From Tribonema minus (taxonomy: Eukaryota > Sar > Xanthophyceae > Tribonematales > Tribonemataceae), in NCBI GenBank assembly GCA_017506865.1, contig JAFCMP010000079.1, positions 930,001 through 994,000 of the forward strand: a stretch of 64,000 nucleotides of DNA. Direction: 5' to 3'. The notes under the pieces were generated by a model. That model was not told the origin of the DNA. It did no database searches and saw only the letters and a list, made by a program, of their open reading frames with translations. Of the stretch, positions 12,001 to 22,430 are shown piece after piece. A program made the translations under genes and the position numbers. Numbering within the stretch: the first letter of the stretch is position 1; every line of letters starts with the position of its first letter.

Positions 12001-15000
12001 TTTTCGAATCGTGGGGGAGGCTGGCGCTGCTGGTGTGTGGGGACGCGGCGTGGTCGCTTGCGAGTGCTGCAGCAGCGCACGTCAGCGATCGGTGTCGCTG
12101 CCGTGTCTGTTGACCTCGCTGCGTGTGCGCGCGCGCCGCGTCTGCATCGTTGAAGGCCTCCAGAAGACGTGTTGCAGGTTATGATCGCATTCAGTGCAGA
12201 AAAAGAAGCTCATACCATCGCCTTTTTATCTGCGACCCACTATGTTGCCAGCCGGCCGGTATGCCCCCTGTCCAATAGATGGCCCTCTGCCCTGCGGCAT
12301 CGGCAGGAAAACGAATGGCACGCGCTCGGCTTGTCACTTTTCGAGGCCCCGCTAGCAATCTTGCCGGAGTTCTGCCGCCGCTGCTGGCCGCACACTATCG
12401 CCACAACTTCTGCTCTAGAGTACTTCACTAGGCATAACCTCAACACGCTTACCCTTGTCTGCCTGCACTGCAACCGCATGACCCCCCCCCCCCCACGCAC
12501 ACACATACACACACAGTATGCGTGAGCCACGATAATGCGAGCAGGGGTAGCAGCCCAAACATGCACTCGCTGCGCTGTCTACCCCCCCCCCCCCCCCTCA
12601 CACACACACACAGACACAGTTGACGACGTGAGCCGCGATCATGCTCCCACCCTTACCACAAGCCCCCCTCCCCCCCCCCCCCCCCCCAGATTGGCCGTGA
12701 GCTGCAGTCACTGGGCCTGCCACTGCCGACCTCACCAGGCCCCGCCAACGCCAACGCCGGCGATCTCTCGCTGCTGGCCAGCGTGCTGTGCGCAGGGCTG
12801 TACCCCAACGTCGCGCACCGCGGCCCGGGTGCGACAAACTTCAGGACGCTGGGTGAGTGTTGTTGAAGTTGTGCTGCGTGCGGCGGGGTTGAAGGGCGTC
12901 TGCTACGGCGGCGCGGCGGCGGCCGTGTGTTCAGTTGCGTATAGTGAAACTGCCGGTGTAGGGAGTCCGGATGTGCTGTGCCGCTGTTTTTGCCTGCGTT
13001 CGCGGCACCTCAGGACGCTGGGTGAGGGTTATTGAAGCTGTGCTGCGTGCGGCGAGTGACAAGGGCGTCTCCTATGGCGGCGCAGCGGCGGTTGTGTGTT
13101 CGGTTGTGTGTGGAGAAAGAACCCTGGTATGGAATACAAATGAAAAACGAATCAAAAAGATCGTTGAGCTCTAAGTGACAAGGGATGGTTAGCCGCAAGT
13201 CCCTTCCCAACAAATGTCATATGCCGCTTTCTGTGCACAGCGTGCGTTTTCCAGGGGCGGCAGCTGGCCTGTATGCGCGGCCCGCCCCCGCTTCTTCAAC
13301 CGCCGTCCCTGCATCCTGCATCCATACCTGCAGTACTAATACTGCGCAAAGGCAGCCAGCTCTCGGGACAGCAGGTTCTGCTAGCTACGGCGCTTGTGCT
13401 GTGCCCGTTGGCGCTAGCCATGTCCACTGCCACATCGGCAGGTGCACGGTGCGCAAGGGGGTCAACAGCATGACGACGGAGGCGTGTCACTTGCCCTCGG
13501 GATTAGGGCTAGGGTTACCCAAATGACTTGACGCCCGATGCAACGCTCCAGGCGTCTCCATAGCCCTCACCATAACCCTATCTCCAAGGGCTCGCTTTGG
13601 CAGCCCGCCCGTCCCCCGTCGCTCATTCACCCCAGACGCACCGCTCAGCCTCTGCCGTCGTAAAATTGGCTTTGGTTGGGCTTCGTGTCATCTGCTGTCA
13701 AGGTACCAGTAATATCATTTCATATTTGGTGATCGCCGCGTTTGTTGTCAGTCGCTGTCAAAGCACCAGTATCACCATTTCATATTTGACGTACCGCTGC
13801 GCCTTACCTTTAGGCGGACACCTGACCAAGGTCCACCAGAGCTCCGTCAACAGCGGCAGGGGGCAGCGCCTAAGCGAGCCTGCGGACTTGCGCGGCAGCG
13901 GCGACTTCGTCGCGTTCGGCGAGATCACCCGGAACGCTCAGCTCTTTGTCATGAGCAACACGACGCCCGTGCCGGCGCTGGCGCTGCTGCTGCTGTGCGG
14001 CAACGTGACGGCGGCGGCGCGCGGGGGGGACGAGGGGGAGGGGGACGGGGAGGGGGGGGATGACGCGCAGGAGGAGGTCAGTGTACGCTGTACTGCGGTG
14101 AACTCGCGTTGGACTCGCGTTGGATGCGGTCAGAGCACTGTGTGTAGTGCACTGTGGTGCAATGGAATGCGGGTCGAAGGAGGTTGTACGCATGCCGGGC
14201 GTGCTGTCATCAGCGTGTGTTGCGTGGCAGTGATCGCATGCAGTGCGGCGCGTAACGGCGGCGTGCGCGCAAGGCACTGGCATTGCCCGCCACCGCGTCA
14301 ACGCAATTAGGATGGCGGCGGCAACAGGGTTCGAGCGATCTGAGGCACTAAGGCATCACAGGACCGTCCCGCAATGACAGCGGTGCTGCCGCCGTCCAGC
14401 TCTGAGTGTAGGGGAAGGCATGTGATGAGGCCGTTGTGCGCCAGATGAGGTAATCGGCCACTGTTTTCTGCGGCTTTTGCGCCGGCGGCGATGTGTTAAG
14501 CTCGCTCGCGCCTTACACAGCATGCGACAGTATTCACGACTGCTGGTGGCACCTTTGCTGGCGCTACGGCACATGTGCGCTCTGTCCACCAGCTTTCAAG
14601 TGCACCTCGCATACAGTGCCATCTCTTGGGGGCCGTTGCCATCGCTCAGCCGCTGCTGCTGACCACGCCCTCAGCGCTGAAATTGTAGCCCATGCCAAGC
14701 GGAGCGCTGCCACTGACCCATGTGAGCATTCAGCACACCAGCGTCTGCTGTCTTCGCGCCTGCAACTCTCACTCACAGACACATCCATATGCACATGCCT
14801 CGCCGTGCCGTGCAGCCGCCCGAGCTGGTGCTCACGCTCGACGACTGCGTGTCGCTGGCGGCGCCGCGGCAGCTGGGCGAGCGGCTGCTGGTGCTGCGCC
14901 AGCGGCTGCACAGGGCGTTTGCGACGCGCGTTCGCGCGCCCGCGCGGTCGCTCGGCGCGGCGTACGACGACACCGTCAGGTGCGAGTTGCAGCGCGCTGC

Positions 15001-16261
15001 TGGAGTTGTTTCGAGCGCACTTTGAAGCACAGCGCTGGTAGCGCGGCAGGCATGGCATTATCCTGAAAGCTTTCGTCATACTTCGAAGTAGAAGCCTAGC
15101 CAATCAGGTGCGCGTCGCAGCGCGCTGTTTGGGGTGCACTTTGAAGCACAGCGCTGGTAGCGCCGCAGGCATGCTAATATTCTGAAAGCTTTCGTTATAG
15201 AAGCCTAGCCAATCAAGTGCAAAATCACTCCTTTTAAGAGACCAATATACTGGTCTCAATTTAATAACGTGTAATAAGTTGACATATGTCAATGTCAATC
15301 AATGTGTACTCGCTTTTGCTTTGCGATCACGAAATCTGGTGGCAGAGTGCGGTGGTCGTAGCGGTCGCTTTGGTTGTTCACAGGGCCTCGTGCATGCCGT
15401 TGCAGCTGTTGCGATACGCCGTCGCCACCGGCGCAGGTCTGCATGCAAGTGTGTCAATCCGCCGTGCCTGACTTGGTGTCATTATGAGCGAGCGGCTGTG
15501 ATTGGCATGCGGTGCCTGTGGGCAGGCCGCTCACGACGCCACGCTCTGCATGCGGAGGACGCACTTCGGTGCTTGTTGAACATGTACAAGAGCCGCAGCC
15601 GCAGCGCGCACGCACGCTCCGGGACGGCAGCCTCACACGCTGAGCAACGCCCCCCTACACGCGAACACCACAGCTTCGCGACCTGGTGTACTGCGCCTGT
15701 ACTTGCTTGACCTGGCACCTGATCCCCCCTGCCCCCCCCCCCCCTCTCGCCTGCCGCCGCGCCGCCCTCTACAGGGTTGTCGTCGCGCTGCTGCACGACC
15801 CCGTCATAGCGCGCTCCGCTGCCAAGTCGCACAACGCTGCGGTGGCGCTCAGCATGCGGGTCGGCGGCGGCGGCCGCAACGGCACGAGCGGCAGCGGCGG
15901 CCGCAACGGCACCAGCGGCGGCGGCGGCGGCGGCAGGGGCGGCGTGCACACGGCGCACTCCGCCGGGAGGGGACGGGGCGGAGCGGCACTTGCTGTTCAC
16001 CACGTGCAGCCCCACCCGCGCGTGCAGATTCTGCCGCGCAGCGGCGGCGGCGGCGGCGGCAGAGGTGCAGCGGGCAGTAAGAGCCATCATCCGCCACAGC
16101 AGCAGCAGCTGCAGCAGCAGCAGCAGCGACCGTCTCAGGCGCCGAGCCGCGCGGACGAGAGTGCGACGCAGGGCGACAAGCGGCCCGCGCGCCGCCGCTC
16201 GAGGGGGACCAAGGGCAGCAGCAGCGCCGGCAGCGGTGGTGGCGGCGGCGGCGGCGCATAG
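1..16261 (+). CDS. DExH-box RNA helicase (DHX29/36/57 type), 5'-partial
   Basis: ATP-dependent RNA helicase of the DEAH/RHA group. Exons: 1-85, 1114-1296, 1997-2083, 2747-2923, 3254-3535, about 4879-5118 (5' limit unsure), 5880-5987, 7474-7592, 8272-8478, 9269-9416, 10263-10345, 10967-11159, 11469-11696, 12690-12852, 13814-14076, 14816-14979, 15775-16261 (TAG). About 1,071 residues are in the window; the N-terminus lies upstream. Motifs seen in order: GETGCGKST (I), CTQPRRIS (Ia), DEVH (II), SAT (III), VFLPGWDD (IV), [11 protein letters not shown] (V), QRKGRAGR (VI), then winged-helix/HA2 ([15 protein letters not shown]) and OB-fold segments ([16 protein letters not shown]). The exon at 3254 inserts a C2HC zinc finger (CALC...H-x3-C) after the first RecA domain. 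The tail has NGTSG/Gly repeats and a poly-Gln stretch. Donors at 10346 and 11697 are GC. DHX57, DHX29 and DHX36 assignment is not resolved; the DEVH box and linker fit this subgroup. Confidence 0.9.
86..1113 (+). repeat. Helicase intron 1 with copies of both exon ends
   Basis: Downstream of the donor at 86, the last about 20 nt of the P-loop exon and its donor recur at 249-273, within a larger imperfect repeat of about 60-220 against 250-490. Upstream of the true acceptor (exon start 1114) the first about 80 nt of the next exon recur with their CAG acceptor at 749, 878 and 998, spaced 129, 120 and 116 nt. Translations start [16 protein letters not shown] and VPQFILDD. Only the copy at 1114 continues into the rest of the exon. 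Confidence 0.9.
3536..3655 (+). repeat. Degenerate copy of helicase exon 5 donor end
   Basis: The Gly-rich end of the exon and its donor (ends 3535, ACTGCG then GTGAGG) recurs at about 3607-3652, again ending ACTGCG followed by GTGAGG. It lies inside the intron. Confidence 0.7.
4236..4752. repeat. CCCGAAAGC minisatellite in helicase intron
   Basis: About 500 bases of tandem, irregular units built on TCCCGAAAGCAGTC and GTCGAGCCAG. All three forward frames can be read through parts of it (Ser-Arg-Lys-Gln, Pro-Lys-Ala-Val), which produces long spurious open frames on both strands. It sits between the zinc-finger exon and the acidic exon ending at 5118, and is taken as intronic because no frame joins smoothly to an exon. 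Confidence 0.85.
5605..5879 (+). repeat. Tandem copies of the acceptor region before the helicase 5880 exon
   Basis: Four to five units of about 60-70 nt, each with an AG followed by a CCGCT-like or GCGGA start, a Tyr-rich ACTTC-ANNTGTGAC core, and GCCCACGCAC. AGs fall near 5611, 5681, 5754, 5815 and the true acceptor at 5879. Confidence 0.75.
5988..7000 (+). repeat. Five downstream copies of helicase exon end ([14 protein letters not shown]) with donors
   Basis: The real exon ends at 5987. Copies of its final 30-45 nt start at about 6142, 6357, 6557, 6728 and 6958, 170-230 nt apart. Several keep GAGGAG or GAG followed by GTGAGG; translations include [28 protein letters not shown] and [10 protein letters not shown]. 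The following intron sequence (GCTACCGTATGTATACCTAT) is repeated too. Divergence rises with distance. Confidence 0.9.
6219..6251. repeat. Dispersed AT-rich motif, copy 1 (copy 2 at 13140-13172)
   Basis: AAACGAATCAAAAGATCGTA here and AAACGAATCAAAAAGATCGT at 13145, each followed by (T/A)GAGCTC. Two introns of the same gene, 6.9 kb apart, share it although their surroundings differ. Confidence 0.7.
8767..9268 (+). repeat. Three upstream copies of the acceptor before the motif VI exon
   Basis: The true exon starts at 9269 after GCGCAG with CGCCAAGCAGCG. The same acceptor and first codons recur with exon-copy starts at 8827, 8980 and 9113; the intron segment CAGCGCCATGA-GCTGATGCCC also occurs twice (8769 and 9210). 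Confidence 0.85.
10770..10966 (+). repeat. Upstream copy of acceptor and exon start (HA2 exon)
   Basis: A poly-C tract plus CTGTCCCACCCCCCGCAG and the codons CCTCTCCGGGTGCG (copy start 10840) match the real poly-C, CAG and CCTCTCTGTGCG at 10967. Confidence 0.8.
11697..11970 (+). repeat. Two downstream copies of an exon end carrying the rare GC donor
   Basis: The real exon ends 11696 (CATCAG, then GCAAGT). Its last about 84 nt recur at 11766-11849 (again CATCAG, GCAAGA), and its last about 30 nt at 11932-11961 (CACCAG, GCGAGG). The first copy keeps the reading [19 protein letters not shown]. Confidence 0.9.
12834..13110 (+). repeat. Downstream copy of exon end CAGGACGCTGG plus intron
   Basis: The exon end and about 100 nt of the following intron (12843-12945) are repeated at about 13012-13110, donor included, with an offset of 169. 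Confidence 0.85.
14975..15225 (+). repeat. Tandem duplication after the exon ending 14979
   Basis: About 115-130 nt starting at the donor (CAGGTGCGAGTTGCAGCGCG) are repeated from 15105 (CAGGTGCGCGTCGCAGCGCG), with shared AGCACAGCGCTGGTAGCG and GAAGCCTAGCCAATCA. A third trace ends near 15210. Confidence 0.9.
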
Positions 16262-18348
16262 TCATGGCAGCGCGCCGGTGCGTCCGTGTTGTGCTTGAAG
16301 TTGTGCACATGTACAAAGCAGACGAATGAGAGAATGGAGCAGATAGTTATGGGGTGTGTGCGCCGCGTCAAAACATTGCTGTGAAAGGTCGCCGGCAGGT
16401 GTCGCACGTGCAAGTCACAACGCGGAGCCTGTGTAGTGCAGGGAGCATATTTTGTAGATGTTTACAAGGTCGTGTTATGCACAGCAGCGGTTTTTAATCC
16501 CCCCCGCTATTGTGTAAGATAATGTGCGTGCGTCGGCCACGGTCTTGCGAAGCGTGACGCGTTGACGCCACTGCGGCTGCAGAGGTGTCTTGGCGTGAAG
16601 CAGAGCACGGTGCGTCTGCACGGGTCACAGCACACCTTGCTTTCCACCTGTCATGCGCGTGTGCGCAGGACCCGCGCGCCACAGCTGACAATCCCTTCGT
16701 TTTGTTCTCGTGTTTCTGCTTGTGCAACACCAGCACCAGCATCGGCAGCAAAACTGCACCGCCATCAGCAACGAAGGCGACGCTGAAGCAGTCAGCGCCG
16801 CTGCCAGCGTGGCCATGGCGACATCAACCGGCGGCATATGCAGCACATTGCTGCAACAGGAGTCATCACCTCACGCGCTCAAGACGGCGGTGCCCCAGCT
16901 AGGCGATCGGCACATCATCACATCAGTGCTGGCAGCAGGAGACAGCGCCTACGGAACAGCAGACAGCGCCGGCGGCAATGGCACGACTACGCCGCATGAC
17001 AGCCGCAGCGCTCGCGCCGTGTCAGTGGCAAAGTTGTGAGGCATGCTGCTGCGGGTGGCAGTGGCAGCACGGCTACGCGCTTGCTGATGGCAGTGATTAA
17101 GATGCAGCCCTCGCTGCTCGCGCTGACCATCACAGCGCGCTGGTGCCACAACAGTGACTTCGCCCCAACACGAGCAGTCGTCGCATGATGCGTACACGCC
17201 TCTGTGAGAGACGCTCAGGGGGGCAGTTAGAGGGGTCTACTCTGCTCAGCGCCGAGTGCCACTTAAAACAGCGATCGATTGTACACAGTCTCGTTCTCGT
17301 GGTACATGCACAATTGCGGCCTGTTGGCAGTGAGATAAATGCGGCCGTCACCGCTGCATGTGCTAGCATTGCGACACGCAGTGTCATGTTCTACACCATT
17401 CTGCGCCGATGACGCAGAGCGTTGCGTCCAATCTGTAAGTATGCGCGTGTAGCAGAGTGTGCTGCAGTCATCGCCCCCCATTTGGTGTTGCAACTTGGCA
17501 TTGGCATAGACGCGTGAGTGACACAGTGACACCCGTCAGATGCCGCATGCTCTCGGCAAACGTGGTGGTCCGTCAATGTCCGAGGGCTGCAATGATCATG
17601 TAATGTATGCCTCGTCGTACTTTAAATCGTGCACCTCCGCGTTGCAGCGCCATCATAAATGCAGCTCCTGGCGTACAGTACAACAAACACTGCAGTACTG
17701 CCTCCGCAGCAGATGATCAGCAAGCGCCTGAAGCCGCGTAGCATTCTTGCTCTGCCGCAAAAGCACTGATTGGATTAAAATGATCTCGTGACGTGCACTG
17801 CTGGCCGCTGTCTGTCAAGCTCATTGCCACTTTCACATTCAGGGTGCCAGCAGTGTTGACTCAATGGCGGATTTGACTTCACCACCTCACTCAATGGTGA
17901 CTTTTTTGAGGTGCAACCTGCATCAAGCGCGCTCTTTAGGCACCTGTAGTACACAGACTTGGTGATGTAGTGAGAGGCAAGTGCTCATGACACAAAACCC
18001 TTCATCTCAGACAGGTTGCAAACACTGATGTGCATTGCATAGAGTCACCAACGACGAATTGCAGTCAAAGCACACGCTTGTTTACACAAATCTTCAAGGA
18101 GAGAAGTCAGGCGAGGCGCGTTATTTGCCAGCATGGTCCATGTGTTCTATTAACCCTGTATCAATGGAGCAGGACCTCCCTGGCATGCGCTGTGTGATCC
18201 CCAAACGAAGCAGAAACCTCTCGCCGGTCATCAACACGTATGCGACCCTCAACGTTCAAATGCACATCAACGATGCACCTTACTCCGGTAGACAAAATCT
18301 CCGGTCAAAAATGAGCATGCGTATGTTTGGCAGTAGCGACCGAGCGCG
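16262..18348. other. Convergent intergenic region, helicase / COX15
   Basis: Holds the 3' ends of two convergent genes. Short frames exist (for example a Ser/Ala/Thr-rich one at 16710-17039) but none has splice or homology support. No RNA gene or mobile element is seen. Confidence 0.6.
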
Positions 18349-21300
18349 CTACGGCTTGGCGGCGCGCTGCGCAGCGAGCCGCAGCGCGCCGCCGCGCGCA
18401 AAGCGCAGCGCGTGCACGGACCATACGCTCGTGCCCAGCAGCGCCAGCGCGCCCGCCTGGTGTGCAGCGGCGAGCGGCAGCGGCACGTACAGCAGCAGCG
18501 TGGCGACGCCGAGGGTGACCTGCGATGTGGCAGAAAGTGTGATTGCAACGACGCGCATGAGTTGAGCGTGTTTGACGAAAAGTTTGTTGTGTGTGGCTTC
18601 CGTTGTTAGTCCTGTGGAGACCGTCGCCGCCGTGGCAGACGTGCGCAGACATAAACGTTGGTCACCATGACTGGCGCGCTCGGCCGGGACCACCCGGCGA
18701 TGCGAGTCTTTTGCATTAAAACGCGACATGCAAGGTCCACTGTCGCGAGTGCACAACCGATTTACGAAAGCCATCAGAAGTGCGACAACGGTCGCGAGGG
18801 ACCTGACCAACGACAGCCTTGCTCGCGCCAGCACGGCAGCCTGAGCGACTTGCTCGCAAAAGAGCAGTCGCAGGTGCACCGCCAAGATTGCGCCTCCAAC
18901 TTTGAGATTTGAGATGGTGTTCAAGAGCAGGAGGCACGTATTCGCTCCCCAGCTTACCATCAAAGAACTTGAAGAACCATTTTGTACCTGTTGCATGTAC
19001 TTCGAAGTATCTTCGAAGTGTCTGTTGCAAGCGGCCAAAAAAATCTGAACTAAAACTGACTGCATCTGATGCGAGCGGTTTCAGAACCTGATGCATCTGT
19101 TACAAGCGGTTTACGTCAGTCAGTGCCCACCTGCCCGGTCGCAACTGTAGCCATGGCCAGCTGCGCGCGGCGCGCCTCCGCCGGCAGCGCAGACCACAGC
19201 GCGCCGGCGCCGCCGCGCCGCGCCGCGAGCAGCGTCGCCGCGACGGCGCCCAGCGTGGTGAAGGCGAGCGTGCGGTGCGACGCCTGCACGGTCGCCGTGT
19301 TTTCGAAGAAGTTGCGCCATAGCGGCTGTGGCGCAGGGGGGGGGCGGGCAGAATAAGGGCGGGGGGGGAAGGGGAGTGGGCCAGTCTGATGATGCTAGCA
19401 AGGGTGTGTGCATGCCATTGGATGTTGATGGTGTCGCAGCAGAAGCACCCGCAATGCATTTGGCACGCGCTTGGATGGTTATATGGAGAGCGGCGCTTCA
19501 AGCGAGCGGCGAGTGCGCATGCTGTTGCAGAGGTGCAGGTCCTACCCCGTGAATACGTGACATAACAGTTGCCACCAAGGATGATCCGGATGAGTGTGAA
19601 CTGGCACGCAGCATGCTCATCACAGCTGAACTGCCTCCAACAAAATACGTCCGACGAAAAAATGGTGCTGGAGCTGCTGCCCATGCTCATATGAGGCTGT
19701 CACTGCATCTTCACCAGCTGGCAGCCAGGCAAGCCAGTAACTGGAAGTCATACTGTGACGCTCCACATGGATAGAAAGCAGTGCTCAGCAGTGCACAGCA
19801 TGACGCACAGCGAGTCGTGTTGCCCCTGGACTCTGCCCTAGGAACGTGAGCGTGGCACACGCTACCAGCCAATCTGAAAGTTTGATACAGATTGCAGCTC
19901 GCGTAGCAACAAAAAGTCCGAATAGGGGTAACCGGGTAGGAGTAGCCATGCACAGTGCCACGCTACTTCAATTTCTCCCACCTGCATGTTGAGTATCTCC
20001 TCCGGCAGCCACCGGTCGTACGTCATCTTGGGGAAGGTGTTGTACGCGTGGCCCGCGTCGTTGCCGGCGACGAACGCGCCGCTCATGGCGGTTACAAACG
20101 CCAGCGCGGCCGTCCCGATCGTGGCGCGGCGCAGCACGCCCGCCGGCGCCAGCAGCTGCTTGCCGAAAGCGGCGAGCGCCTGCCGATTGCGGAGACCGGA
20201 GAGGCATGCAGACTGACGCTGAGCGCACTACTAAAGACATAAGTTGTGTGCACGATTTTCGCTAGGATGCAACACAGAGGTGATTGCGCGTTGTGTCGTC
20301 GCCGTGCTGCCCAGAATCCCGCTCTGGACTGCCCAGTCGCAACCGCGTGGAGTGGGTTTAGCATGAACAGCACCGCATCACAAGCGCAAGCTCCCCAAGT
20401 CACCAAAGTCAGAGCGACGGCTTATCAGCGCCGAGACAAACACGGCAAGAGCGCTGATCCCCGTACACACTTCAAGTGAGCACTTAAACTGCTTACCTCG
20501 AAGTGAGCACATGCTGAGCACGGGGACGCGCACTACCAGCAGCAGCGCGCGCAGCGCCCGTGGCAACGGCGCTGCTGCGAGTGAGCACACGAGATGCGCA
20601 AGGAGCTGGCCTGTTTCCTCACAGCGCAGCCCGTTTGTTGCAACGCGACCACAGCTTCCAGCACATCCGGGGCGCACTCACTCTATGTCCAAACTTCAAC
20701 TTCTCACCTCATTGGCGGCGCCGGGGCCGCGCAGCGCGTCGAGCCCCGTGTGCACGAGCAGCCCGAACGTCGTGAACGCCATGGCCAGGTGCGTCGCGAG
20801 CCGGTAGGGGCTCACGCGGACCTGCGCCCCCTCCCCCTCCCCCAGCTTCGCGGCCGTCTCCTCCTGCAGTCCGCTCTTGACCATCCACCAGCCTACGAGG
20901 CCCTGAGTGCCGCCGAGCACGAGCAGCGCGGCGGCGCGCGCGCGGATGTGCGGCGGCAGCGCTCCGCGCGCCGCAAAGTAGAGCAGCGGCGCGCCGTAGA
21001 CGACGCCGAGCGCGCGCCCGAGCATGCGGTGGCCGTACTCCCACCTGAGGGGAATTGGGTGGGTGTGTGGGGGGGGGGGAGGGGGGGGGGGGATGCGGGG
21101 GTGTGCGTAAGGCGGGGCGTTGCGGCGCACCATGGCGCGTCATGTGCAGCAGTACTAGGGGTGGGGGGGGGGGGGATTGTGTTGGATTTGGCTGACTCAC
21201 GACAATGACCCAGAGTCTGAGTTGTGCGGAGGTCCCATACATGTCAATTGTCATGCATGTTTTAGGATGTATGGACTATGACATGTGGTGCAATCAATGC

Positions 21301-22137
21301 GCTGTAACCTCTGGTGACTGTTGCGCTCACCAAAATATGGACTTGAAGTCGTCCACGGTCATTCCCTGCTGCCGCCGCTGCTGATACTCCGGAAACTGCT
21401 TGTACCTGTTGAACTCCGCCTCCCACTCTGCTGCATTCATGGGCGGCATCGAGCCCTGAATATGCAGCAGCACCAAGTACACAGGAGAGAGGTTGAGCAA
21501 AACATGCTAGGGCTTCCACAATCCTCTGACACACAGCGCTCTGTTGTCAGTGGAAGTCAAAAGACTGGTGGCAGTCAGCAGTGTGAGTGAACGCGCTCAG
21601 GCCTCAGAGAGCTACAAGTTGGTAGCACAAAATCTTTGCGTCAATGCCAATGAATGCAATTATGTCCCACGCTGTTGACGCGCCCCTGAAAGTCCGCGAG
21701 CTTTTCCGCGCCAGTGACTACTTCGTTCCGCTACAAAGTGACCCTCGTGCATTCACAGCAAACAGTGAAGAGGATATATACGACCGTTGAGATACATGCA
21801 GAACATCCCTGGACAGACACGCTGCACACCAACTACAGGCACGCTGCTGCTGGCAGCCTGCTGCGTACCAGAGCAACCACAGCACCTGCAATTTCCAATC
21901 TGTCATGGACAGCCCAGATCGTGTCAGCCTCGTCATTCCTCCGACCGTCACCATGACTCCCACGGCACCCGCAGTTCCAAAGAGCCACATCGCCACAGGC
22001 TTGCTGGTTGCTGCGGATTGCGAGCCAAGCCGAGGTGCCTCAGCTCTCAGTGCATCCGAAGTGGAAGATAGAAGGCGTCTGCCACTGCGCATTCGCAGCA
22101 GACTGCTGCTTGCACGTGAACACGCCATCATGGCCAC
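18349..22137 (-). CDS. COX15: Cytochrome c oxidase assembly protein COX15 / heme A synthase
   Basis: Oxidises the C8 methyl of heme O to give heme A for cytochrome oxidase; a multi-pass protein of the inner mitochondrial membrane. Six exons in transcript order: 22137-21886, 21455-21331, 21044-20708, 20179-19982, 19325-19131, 18519-18349 (stop TAG). They sum to 1,278 nt, 425 residues, the usual COX15 length. The N-terminus is rich in Arg and Ser and free of acids, as expected for a mitochondrial presequence. Family landmarks: [23 protein letters not shown]...[79 protein letters not shown] and [15 protein letters not shown]. The four heme-ligand histidines (EYGHR, ATHLA, ASHRT, AAHQA) are all present. 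Alternative start Mets at residues 3 and 4 cannot be excluded. Divergent from the giant gene at 22431. Confidence 0.92.
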
Positions 22138-22430
22138 AGCAACAAATCAGCGAAAAGCAAGGTATTGCCTCCAGGGTAGCCACAACGTGAGTCACAAAAA
22201 AAATTGTAGTTGACTCTCCCCTGCCGATGAAACCGGAGGTAGTGACCCTAATTCGGCGCGGTTACTGCGAACCTGCCATCACGATGATGTGAACATACAT
22301 GATGGCAGCCAGGGAGCTGGCAGCGTCCTATCCGCGCCGCCATAAGCACTCGGTGCGAGGCTAGTTCATCCTGCTGAAAGTGGACAGCCCTTCAGCATGC
22401 TCAGAATGACACAACAATATTAGCACACAC
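22138..22430. promoter_or_regulatory. Divergent upstream region, COX15 / giant gene
   Basis: Only 293 bases separate the two start codons, so both promoters must lie here or within the 5' transcribed parts. It is less GC-rich than the exons. No TATA box or known element was recognised. Confidence 0.5.

Noticed and set aside
13441-13526. Extra helicase exon reading [13 protein letters not shown]
   Set aside because: Including it breaks the phase-1 join between 12852 and 13814, and the family has no matching segment.
16710-17039. Possible 109-residue Ser/Ala/Thr-rich protein
   Set aside because: No homology, no splice context and length within chance for this composition.
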